Shown: positions 1 through 5,625 of the stretch, piece after piece
How the letters are laid out: the number at the start of each line of letters is the position of its first letter
How positions within the stretch are numbered: position 1 is the first letter of the stretch
Source: JALYIM01 sp040003205
GTDB taxonomy: Bacteria > Acidobacteriota > Terriglobia > Terriglobales > Acidobacteriaceae
NCBI GenBank assembly: GCA_040003205.1
Contig: JBDUDA010000069.1
Coordinates: 1-12,629, forward strand
Length of the DNA: 12,629 nt
Direction: 5' to 3'
Notes under the pieces: generated by a model
Database searches by the model: none
What the model saw: the letters and a program-made list of their open reading frames with translations, nothing else
Told to the model about the DNA's origin: nothing
Translations under genes and position numbers: made by a program

Positions 1-38
1 ATCAGATAGATTTCCCAGCGGCTTATATGCTCCAGCAA

Positions 39-66
39 CCCACCCTTGCAAAAACGCAAGGATGGG
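39..66. repeat. Hairpin-forming palindrome, probable dispersed repeat
   Basis: Arms at 39-49 (CCCACCCTTGC) and 56-66 (GCAAGGATGGG) pair over 11 positions with one mismatch around a six-base A-rich loop. There is no following T-run, so it is not an obvious terminator. The motif resembles short repeats I associate with intergenic regions of soil Acidobacteriota, but only one copy is in the window, so the repeat label is inference. It overlaps the longer, less likely N-terminal extension of the next gene. Confidence 0.5.
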
Positions 67-84
67 GCACCCTCATCGGCGATT

Positions 85-112
85 TTGCCATCAGTGCACG
101 AACAGATAGAAT
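85..112 (+). promoter_or_regulatory. Sigma-70-type promoter for the Trm112-family gene
   Basis: TTGCCA at 85-90, a 16-base spacer and TAGAAT at 107-112 match the -35/-10 consensus well. The expected start of transcription, six to eight bases after the -10 box, falls at about 118-120, which coincides with the ATG at 120. The same two hexamers, with an 18-base spacer, occur ahead of coaD. No Shine-Dalgarno sequence precedes the ATG, as expected for a leaderless message. Confidence 0.5.
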
Positions 113-119
113 CCTGACC

Positions 120-287
120 ATGATTCCGAAAGATTTGCTCGACATTTTAGTCTGCCCGGCGTGCAAGAAACCTATGCAATTGAAGGACGACGGAACGAGC
201 CTGAAATGTGCCGCCTGCCGCCGTGTTTACCCCGTGCGCGACAACATCCCAATTTTGTTGATTGACGAGGCCAAAGTGGAGCCGTAG
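120..287 (+). CDS. Trm112/UPF0434 family zinc-ribbon protein
   Basis: A 55-residue protein beginning MIPKDLLDILVCPACKKP. Two cysteine pairs, C12-C15 (CPAC) and C30-C33 (CAAC), form a small zinc ribbon. The tail VYPVRDNIPILL (residues 36-47) is the family's typical ending, seen also in E. coli YcaR. Eukaryotic Trm112 activates methyltransferases; the role of the bacterial short form is not settled, so no function is asserted. An in-frame ATG at 27 would add 31 residues, but these lie over a hairpin repeat and the promoter and do not look like the family. The ATG at 120 gives normal family length. In enterobacteria ycaR sits beside kdsB; here kdsB is more than 11 kb away at the other end of the window. 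Confidence 0.88.
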   Translation: MIPKDLLDILVCPACKKPMQLKDDGTSLKCAACRRVYPVRDNIPILLIDEAKVEP

Positions 288-562
288 TGACCGGGCGGTC
301 CCCTCCTGCGTGGGGTGTCCCAAAACGACACAAAGTGTCATCGCGAGATGAGATACCGGAAAAGCGGGGCCCATCGGCCGCTGAACCTAGTCCGTAACCT
401 CCGCCCGCAACTTCCTATTTCATGAAGGGTTTGAGAATCCAGTTGAGGTTCTTTTGCGTATCTACAATAGGCCCAAACTGCGGCACTAAAATTGCATGCA
501 ACGTTGGTGACGCTCGATGAGTCTAATGGGTAAGCAGTTGTGAAGTTCGGAGGTGAGACGTT
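288..562. other. Intergenic region with small palindromes
   Basis: I see no convincing gene here. Two short hairpins overlap: 327-331 with 335-339 (GACAC/GTGTC) and 338-342 with 347-351 (TCATC/GATGA). Because they share bases 338-339 they could not both form completely. A 10-base perfect palindrome, TTGCATGCAA, lies at 492-501. No well-spaced promoter is evident for the gene at 563; TTGAGG at 444-449 and TACAAT about 14 bases further on are too close together to be convincing. Confidence 0.5.
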
Positions 563-793
563 ATGAAAGAGACATTTTCCGTTACCGAACTGTCGGCTCT
601 ACGCAATGACTTGCTGCAAGGGGGCCTGATTGACTCCCGCGAGGCCGCCGAGCTGGTCCAGGTGTTTCTAACGGGCAGAGGATATGGGGTTTCTCCCCAG
701 GCGGCAATGGATGCCGTAGGCCGGGTTGAAATGGCCGGCTGCGCACTGCCAGTCCTGCAACATGAGTTGGAGAATCTCGCACTCGTTATGTAA
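563..793 (+). CDS. Small protein of unknown function (76 aa)
   Basis: I do not recognise a family. The gene is supported by a near-ideal ribosome binding site, GGAGGTGA at 549-556, about seven bases before the ATG, and by a strong terminator downstream at 915-944. The protein is mostly amphipathic-helix-like, with no signal peptide, no membrane segment and one cysteine (C57). Residues 5-34 (from FSVTELSALR to VQVF) and 44-72 look like two helical blocks joined by a glycine-rich turn, LTGRGYGVSP (36-45). It has its own space between the Trm112-family gene and a convergent ABC permease, so it is probably a single-gene unit. A regulatory or adaptor role would be a guess. Several antisense reading frames cover the same bases but lack start signals. 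Confidence 0.72.
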   Translation: MKETFSVTELSALRNDLLQGGLIDSREAAELVQVFLTGRGYGVSPQAAMDAVGRVEMAGCALPVLQHELENLALVM

Positions 794-863
794 TTGGTAT
801 TCGCGCGTGCGGTGACACGAGCGAACTTACCTAGGTTTAAGGGGTTTGATTTAGAGATATCTG

Positions 864-892
864 CGGGGACCTCGTAACCGAGCTGCTCCCCG
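864..892 (+). other. Hairpin in the 3' untranslated region
   Basis: CGGGGA (864-869) pairs with TCCCCG (887-892), and nested inside CTCG (871-874) pairs with CGAG (879-882) around a four-base loop. It lies between the stop codon of the small gene and its terminator, 22 bases before the terminator stem. It could protect the 3' end or belong to a small RNA ending at the terminator. No known RNA family was recognised. Confidence 0.4.
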
Positions 893-914
893 AAGGTGGT
901 AAAGAAGAGAATGA

Positions 915-944
915 GCCGGGCCAACCAGCCCGGCGTTCTTTTTT
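915..944. terminator. Rho-independent terminator, likely bidirectional
   Basis: A perfect seven-base GC-only stem, GCCGGGC (915-921) with GCCCGGC (928-934), a six-base loop, then GTTCTTTTTT to 944. It ends transcription of the small gene on the plus strand. On the minus strand the same stem is followed by a U-rich stretch (tcattctcttcttt), so it may also stop the convergent ABC permease gene, whose stop codon is 34 bases away. Confidence 0.88.
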
Positions 945-977
945 AGGGCAGCTGAGATAGAAATGTAGCGCTGCGAC

Positions 978-2222
978 CTACTCGTAGCGCAGGCTTTCGA
1001 CTGGATCCAGTCTCGAGGCACGTGTCGCCGGGACCGTCCCAAATAAAATTCCCACCAAAGATGAAACTACAATCGCCACGATCGCAGAAAGTCCCGAGAT
1101 TGGAATGCGATATTCGGTCAGGAATCTCACTGAGTAGGGGATAGCCAACCCGATCACCACTCCGATCAATCCTCCCCCCACGGAAATCAAAACGGCTTCT
1201 GAAAGGAATTGAAAACGAATCTCACGATTCGTGGCGCCCAACGCTTTGCGAATTCCGATCTCGCGTATGCGAGCGCTCACCGTCGCCAGCATGATGTTCA
1301 TGATTCCGATCCCGCTCACCAGCAAAACAATGGTCGCAACGGCCAGCAAAACAACAGTCAAAGCATTCGCAGTCTTTTCGGCAACCGCCACCAGTTCCGT
1401 CAAATTCGTAATGTTGTAGACGGACTCCGCGCGGTGCCGCGACTGAATTACGCGTTTTATCTGATCGGTCGCGGAAGAAACCATTGAGGAATCCGCGACT
1501 GAGAAATAAATCTGCTTTACCGTCGGAGTGTCGCTGAAATAACGCGCAACGGTGTAGGGGATCGTCATGGTGTTGTCGGTGACTTCCGACTGACCGAAAG
1601 TATTTACGCGTTCGCGGAAGGTCCCAATGATGGTGAAGGGAAGCCCGTTGAGCTTGATGACTTTGCCAACAGCGCCTTCGGAAGACCCATAGATCGCTTC
1701 CGCCATCTTTTGCGTGACGACTCCGACTTTGTTGTGGGCCTGCTCATCCTCGGCGTCGAAAAACCTGCCGGAGACCACCACCAGGTTTCGGACGATTAAA
1801 TATTCCGGATATACGCCCAGAATCTGTATGTCGCGCTCCTGGCCATTTCCAATCGGAATGCGTTCCCCCAAAGGGATGACGGGGGATGCAGCGACAATGC
1901 CGGGAACGGCCTGCTGGGCGGCTTTCATGTCGTCAACGGTAAGCGGGTCGGGAGCGGAGTTGGTAATGCTCTGTCCGCCACTCTGATATTCGGCATAGAT
2001 CAGATTGGCGCCGATTGACTGAATCTGATTCAACACGTACTGCTTCCCCGTCATCCCGATGGTGACAACCAGAATCAACGACGCCGTACCGATGACCATG
2101 CCCAGTCCAGTGAGCATGAACCGCACCTTGTTGCTGCGAAAACTGTCAAAGGCGAAGGCAACGATTTCGCTGAACACCACCGTGGGTGGACGCTGCGCCG
2201 GAGCTGTGGTGGTAGTCGCCAT
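978..2222 (-). CDS. ABC transporter permease, MacB/FtsX family
   Basis: A 414-residue membrane protein of the MacB/LolC/FtsX permease class, usual length about 400. Order: short cytoplasmic N-terminus, first membrane helix about 36-57, a large extracytoplasmic domain about 60-285 (MacB_PCD-like), then helices about 286-310, 340-365 and 376-397. The motif REIGIRKALGAT (320-331) after the second helix and the ending PATRASRLDPVESLRYE (398-414) are hallmarks of the family. Such permeases work as dimers with a LolD/MacB-type ATPase and often a periplasmic adaptor to move peptides, lipoproteins or drugs, or to transmit mechanical force. Neither partner is in this window, so the substrate cannot be inferred. 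The ATG at 2222 is preceded in frame by a stop codon 15 bases upstream, so it is the earliest start; no clear Shine-Dalgarno is seen. The upstream neighbour is purM, 166 bases away. Confidence 0.9.
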   Translation of the reverse strand: MATTTTAPAQRPPTVVFSEIVAFAFDSFRSNKVRFMLTGLGMVIGTASLILVVTIGMTGKQYVLNQIQSIGANLIYAEYQSGGQSITNSAPDPLTVDDMKAAQQAVPGIVAASPVIPLGERIPIGNGQERDIQILGVYPEYLIVRNLVVVSGRFFDAEDEQAHNKVGVVTQKMAEAIYGSSEGAVGKVIKLNGLPFTIIGTFRERVNTFGQSEVTDNTMTIPYTVARYFSDTPTVKQIYFSVADSSMVSSATDQIKRVIQSRHRAESVYNITNLTELVAVAEKTANALTVVLLAVATIVLLVSGIGIMNIMLATVSARIREIGIRKALGATNREIRFQFLSEAVLISVGGGLIGVVIGLAIPYSVRFLTEYRIPISGLSAIVAIVVSSLVGILFGTVPATRASRLDPVESLRYE

Positions 2223-2269
2223 GGAGATTAGATGCTACGTGTTGCTTGCCGGAGTCGCAATGGCGACCA

Positions 2270-2281
2270 CCAACCGGTTGG
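2270..2281. promoter_or_regulatory. Perfect 12-base palindrome upstream of the permease
   Basis: CCAACCGGTTGG is a perfect palindrome 48 bases upstream of the permease start codon, in the purM-permease gap. Its position suits an operator for a dimeric repressor, but no paired promoter hexamers were found beside it and no regulator gene is nearby. Chance occurrence is possible. Confidence 0.25.
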
Positions 2282-2388
2282 GGATGTGATGGAGACAATT
2301 AGCATCCGTGACAGAAAAAGTAGAGCCGCAAGATGGACGGCTGATGCGATCCAAGATTCGGGCGAAAGCTTTTTGTGAGGAAGATTTT

Positions 2389-3441
2389 TTACGTGTACAT
2401 CACTTTGCGGTCGCCTTTGACGATTCGTCCTATCGTGAAGGCCTTCTCTCCTGCGCGTTCGATCACCGTTTGAGCTTTTTTAAATTTTTTGGCGGGGACT
2501 ACCAGCAGCATTCCTAATCCCATGTTGAAAGTGCGAAGCATCTCTTCGCGCGGGACGTTTCCAAGCTGTTGCAGATGTTCAAAAATGGGCAACACCGGCC
2601 ACGAGCCAATGTCGATAACTGCTGCGACTCCGCGGGGCAGGACGCGCGGCAGATTCTCGGTAATGCCTCCGCCGGTGACGTGTGCCATCGCCGAAACGCA
2701 TTCGCCTTCCACCAGGCGCTTGATGGCCGGCCAATAGCTCTTGTGGGTTTTCATCAGCTCGTTGCCGACTTTGCCCTTAAGCTCGTTAACGTAAGACTCG
2801 GGAGTATAGTGGGCCACCTCAAACAGCAGCTTTCGCGCCAGCGAATAACCGTTGGTGTGAAGTCCGTTCGAGGCGAGGCCTAGAATTACGTCCCCGACCT
2901 CGACTGTCTTGCCGGTCACAATTCGCTCGCGCTCGACCACGCCCACGATGAAGCCAGCAAGATCATATTCGCCTTCCGGATAAAATCCCGGCATCTCGGC
3001 GGTTTCGCCGCCGATCAACGCGCATCCATTGTGCTTGCAGGCTTCGGCGAGTCCCTCGACGACTTTTTCCGCGACTTCGGGCTCAAGCTGACCGGTGGCT
3101 AGGTAGTCCATAAAAAACAAGGGAGTCGCGCCCTGTACAGCGATGTCGTTAACGCAATGATTGACCAGGTCGGCGCCGATGGTGTGATGGACTTTCATCT
3201 CGAAAGCCACTTTCAGTTTGGTACCCACGCCATCCACGCTCGAAACCAGCACCGGGTCGGCATACTTTTGTTTGTCAATCGCGAACAGTCCACCGAATCC
3301 GCCAATTTCACTGAGCACGCCGCGTGTGAAAGTCTTGTGGGCAAGATACTTGATACGTTTCTTGGTTCGCGTGGCGCGATCTAGATCTACGCCGGCGTCG
3401 GCGTAGGTGATGGGAGCGGTTTTTGAGGAGTCTTGGGCCAC
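2389..3441 (-). CDS. purM: Phosphoribosylformylglycinamidine cyclo-ligase (AIR synthetase)
   Basis: A 350-residue cytoplasmic enzyme that closes FGAM to aminoimidazole ribonucleotide with ATP, the fifth step of purine synthesis. Family landmarks in order: TYADAGVDLD (12-21), SSVDGVGTKL (67-76), DLVNHCVNDI (91-100), GGETAEMPGFY (144-154), SNGLHTNGYSLAR (191-203), AHVTGGGITENLPRVLP (253-269) and FNMGLGM (305-311). Length is normal (about 345-350) and the protein looks complete. The start is GTG at 3441; AGAGG lies about 12 bases upstream, a slightly long spacing. No other purine gene is in the window; it is divergent from recA and followed on its strand by the permease. Confidence 0.97.
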   Translation of the reverse strand: MAQDSSKTAPITYADAGVDLDRATRTKKRIKYLAHKTFTRGVLSEIGGFGGLFAIDKQKYADPVLVSSVDGVGTKLKVAFEMKVHHTIGADLVNHCVNDIAVQGATPLFFMDYLATGQLEPEVAEKVVEGLAEACKHNGCALIGGETAEMPGFYPEGEYDLAGFIVGVVERERIVTGKTVEVGDVILGLASNGLHTNGYSLARKLLFEVAHYTPESYVNELKGKVGNELMKTHKSYWPAIKRLVEGECVSAMAHVTGGGITENLPRVLPRGVAAVIDIGSWPVLPIFEHLQQLGNVPREEMLRTFNMGLGMLLVVPAKKFKKAQTVIERAGEKAFTIGRIVKGDRKVMYT

Positions 3442-3515
3442 CAGATCAGTCCGCCTCTTGCAATTGTGGGGAACGGTGCGTAATCATCGCCGCAGAAGAA
3501 CGTTTAGAGCGGCTC

Positions 3516-3524
3516 ATTGTAGCA
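3516..3524 (-). promoter_or_regulatory. Candidate extended -10 promoter element for purM
   Basis: Read on the minus strand this is TGC followed by TACAAT, an extended -10 element (TG, one base, hexamer). Transcription would start near 3509, giving a leader of roughly 68 bases to the GTG at 3441. The -35 region is weak, which is usual for extended -10 promoters. Confidence 0.4.
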
Positions 3525-3668
3525 TGGGGATTCCGGCGCTTGAGAGGTCTAGGCTTTTTACTGTCGCATAGCGTTGAAGCAGTTGATGTAAAGAATGAAG
3601 GCACGCGCTTCTTTCTGCGATACTTTCTTTTTCGGGAAGTTTTGCACTAGTTACTGAACTGATTCGCC

Positions 3669-3697
3669 TTTTCTTCGCTTCATTATATGTGTATAAT
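3669..3697 (+). promoter_or_regulatory. recA promoter with inverted repeat over the -10 box
   Basis: TATAAT at 3692-3697 is a perfect -10 hexamer; a 17-base spacer places a poor -35 (TTTTCT, 3669-3674). The -10 box is the right arm of a perfect inverted repeat: ATTATA (3682-3687), TGTG, TATAAT (3692-3697). A repressor bound there would block RNA polymerase, as LexA does at recA in many bacteria. A second weaker pair, AGTT-N4-AACT, lies at 3649-3660. Neither matches the proteobacterial CTGT-N8-ACAG or the Gram-positive GAAC-N4-GTTC LexA box. Assignment to LexA is inference. Confidence 0.55.
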
Positions 3698-3739
3698 CCG
3701 GCGTCAACACCATCTGCAATCTTTAAGGAGTCCAATTTC

Positions 3740-4846
3740 ATGGCTGACGAACGTTCCAAGGCAATTGACCTCGCATTCGCACAGATCGAAAAGCAATTTG
3801 GCAAGGGATCCATAATGCGGCTGGGGTCAAAAGAGGCGATCGTGCCCATCGCAGTCATCCCTACGGGCGCAATTTCGTTCGACGCAGCTCTTGGAGTAGG
3901 CGGATTCCCCCGCGGACGAGTGGTCGAAATTTTCGGACCTGAATCCTCCGGCAAAACCACCATTGCTTTGCAGGTAATCGCCGAAGCTCAGAAAACCGGC
4001 GGCATGGCGGCTTTCGTGGACGCCGAGCATGCACTCGATCCCGGCTATGCCAAGAAACTCGGCGTGGACGTGGACAACCTGCTGGTCTCGCAGCCGGATT
4101 ACGGCGAGCAGGCGCTCGAAATCACCGAGGCGCTGGTGCGCTCTGGAGCGATTGACGTCCTGGTCGTGGATTCGGTGGCCGCGCTGGTTCCAAAGGCCGA
4201 GCTCGATGGCGAAATGGGCGACAGCCACATGGGATTGCAGGCGCGGTTGATGTCTCAGGCGCTGCGAAAGCTCACCGGAACGGTGTCAAAGTCACGCACC
4301 TGCCTGATTTTTATCAATCAGATCCGCGAAAAAATCGGAGTCATGTTCGGTAATCCGGAGACAACCACTGGCGGGCGTGCGCTTAAGTTCTATTCGTCCA
4401 TGCGCATTGATATCCGCCGCATTGCAGCGATTAAAGACGGAGATGTTGTCACGGGCTCACGTACAAAGATTAAAGTTGTGAAGAATAAAGTCGCGGCGCC
4501 GTTTCGCGAAGCCGAATTCGACATTATGTATGGATTGGGAATTTCGCGTGAAGGTGATTTGCTCGACATCGCGGCGAATAGCGGACTGCTGGAAAAATCC
4601 GGCGCCTGGTACAGCTATAAAGGCGAGCGCATCGGACAAGGCCGCGAAAATGCCCGCCAGTTTCTTAAAGACAATCGCGATACCTTCACCAAATTGGAGG
4701 CAGAAGTCCGCAAGCACCTAGGTCTGGGCGCGGCTTTCGTTCCTCCAGATGCGGCTGTGGGACCGGCTCCGGTCGCGCCCCCGACGAGCCGGGTGACGAC
4801 TATGCCGAGCACGGCACCTCCGGAGAAGATTACTGCGCGCAGATAG
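3740..4846 (+). CDS. recA: Recombinase RecA
   Basis: A 368-residue DNA-dependent ATPase that forms filaments on single-stranded DNA, promotes strand exchange and triggers LexA self-cleavage. Walker A is GPESSGKTT (66-74, Lys72); catalytic Glu96 lies in DAEHALDPGY (94-103); Walker B is LLVVDS-like (about 140-145, Asp144). DNA-binding loop L1 spans EMGDSHMGLQ (158-167) and loop L2 runs from FINQIREKIG (191-200) to TTGG (209-212), with the allosteric Gln194. The C-terminal tail from about 332 is Pro/Ala-rich and ends KITARR, basic rather than the acidic tail of E. coli RecA. The ATG at 3740 is chosen because TAAGGAG (3724-3730) sits nine bases before it and the protein then begins MADERSKAIDLAF as in other RecAs. 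An ATG at 3689 would overlap the -10 box. No recX or other SOS gene follows in the window. Confidence 0.98.
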   Translation: MADERSKAIDLAFAQIEKQFGKGSIMRLGSKEAIVPIAVIPTGAISFDAALGVGGFPRGRVVEIFGPESSGKTTIALQVIAEAQKTGGMAAFVDAEHALDPGYAKKLGVDVDNLLVSQPDYGEQALEITEALVRSGAIDVLVVDSVAALVPKAELDGEMGDSHMGLQARLMSQALRKLTGTVSKSRTCLIFINQIREKIGVMFGNPETTTGGRALKFYSSMRIDIRRIAAIKDGDVVTGSRTKIKVVKNKVAAPFREAEFDIMYGLGISREGDLLDIAANSGLLEKSGAWYSYKGERIGQGRENARQFLKDNRDTFTKLEAEVRKHLGLGAAFVPPDAAVGPAPVAPPTSRVTTMPSTAPPEKITARR

Positions 4847-4861
4847 ATATGTCGGAGCTTA

Positions 4862-4998
4862 TAGGGGTCCTTCGACTTCGCAAGTTTGCTCGCAAGCGAG
4901 CAAACCTTGCTCCGCTCAGGATGACTTTCATTAATTAAAATTTGTCATGTTGAGCGAAGGGAGCCGCGAAGCGGCGAGCGCAGTCGAAACATCCCTAT
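4862..4998. repeat. Two-armed imperfect palindromic repeat (BIME-like)
   Basis: Two related sequences of about 60 bases lie in opposite orientation around an AT-rich centre (about 4928-4940). Left arm: TAGGG at 4862, TTCGACT at 4871-4877, ending in GCTCAGGATGAC. Right arm, read on the minus strand: TAGGG, then TTTCGACTGCGC, ending in GCTCAACATGAC. Each arm carries its own hairpin in the middle: GTTTGCTCGC/GCGAGCAAAC (4884-4893 with 4896-4905, two-base gap) and GCCGC/GCGGC (4963-4967 with 4971-4975). The arrangement resembles REP/BIME elements and motifs of the TTCGACT...GCTCAGGATGAC kind that I recall as dispersed in environmental bacterial genomes. It could also protect or end the recA transcript, though no T-run follows. 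Confidence 0.7.
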
Positions 4999-5016
4999 CC
5001 GCACCACCAATACCGA

Positions 5017-5046
5017 TTGCCATTTCCCTGCATCGCCGCATAGAAT
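5017..5046 (+). promoter_or_regulatory. Sigma-70-type promoter for coaD
   Basis: TTGCCA at 5017-5022, an 18-base spacer and TAGAAT at 5041-5046. Transcription would start near 5053, leaving a leader of about 40 bases before the TTG start at 5092. Both hexamers are identical to those proposed for the Trm112-family gene at 85-112, which adds some weight to both. Confidence 0.5.
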
Positions 5047-5091
5047 CTCTACTTAACTCCGCCCAGCCCTGAACAGTAACCAAGAGGGTAA

Positions 5092-5625
5092 TTGAAAAAG
5101 GTAGTTGCCATCTATCCCGGCTCGTTCGATCCGCCGACCAACGGGCATCTGGATCTGATCGAGCGCGGCAGCAATATTTTCGACGAGCTGGTGGTGGCTA
5201 TTTTGCGGAACCCTGACAAGAATCCTCTATTCAGCGTTGGCGAACGCCGCGCGATGTTGGAGGCGATGACCAAGGGTCTGCGAAACGTCCGTGTAGACAC
5301 CTTCGATGGGCTCACTGTGGACTACGCGTTGCGAGTGAATGCCAGCGCGGTTCTGCGGGGAATCCGCGCGCTTAGCGATTATGAATACGAATTACAGATG
5401 GCATTGATGAATCGAAAATTGCAGCCCGAGCTTGAAACCGTATTCATGATGCCCGCGGAGCAGTATTCATATCTCAGTTCGCGGCTGGTGCGCGAGGTCG
5501 CGCAACTGGGAGGCTCGATCGAAGGACTCGTCCCCGAGCTGGTGGAGCAGAGATTGAGAGAAAAGTTGGACCCAGCGATAAAGCTGGCGAACGTAAGAAA
5601 ATCAAAACCAGGGAAAAGAGCATGA
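5092..5625 (+). CDS. coaD: Pantetheine-phosphate adenylyltransferase
   Basis: A 177-residue cytoplasmic enzyme that transfers AMP from ATP to 4'-phosphopantetheine, giving dephospho-CoA, the penultimate step of coenzyme A synthesis. Nucleotidyltransferase signature YPGSFDPPTNGH (8-19) contains the TxGH motif (T16, G18, H19). RGIRALSDYEYELQMA (89-104) and YSYLSSRLVREVA (125-137) are typical CoaD motifs. Family members are usually about 160 residues; the extra length is a basic tail after about 160 (KLANVRKSKPGKRA). The start codon is TTG at 5092, with AGAGGG at 5083-5088 as ribosome binding site; no ATG or GTG fits the conserved N-terminus. The stop overlaps the start of the aminotransferase by four bases (ATGA). 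Confidence 0.96.
   Translation: MKKVVAIYPGSFDPPTNGHLDLIERGSNIFDELVVAILRNPDKNPLFSVGERRAMLEAMTKGLRNVRVDTFDGLTVDYALRVNASAVLRGIRALSDYEYELQMALMNRKLQPELETVFMMPAEQYSYLSSRLVREVAQLGGSIEGLVPELVEQRLREKLDPAIKLANVRKSKPGKRA

Noticed and set aside
27..119. Longer N-terminus for the Trm112-family protein starting at ATG 27
   Set aside because: The extra 31 residues cover a hairpin repeat and a promoter and do not resemble the family, which starts close to the ATG at 120.
444..475. TTGAGG and TACAAT as promoter of the small gene at 563
   Set aside because: The spacer is about 14 bases, too short for a normal sigma-70 promoter.
3689..3739. Earlier recA start at ATG 3689
   Set aside because: It overlaps the -10 box, has no ribosome binding site and adds residues not typical of RecA; ATG 3740 has TAAGGAG at good distance.
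3514..3963. 149-residue minus-strand frame across the recA promoter and start
   Set aside because: It is antisense to the conserved RecA N-terminus and the purM-recA regulatory region, and its translation shows no recognisable domain.
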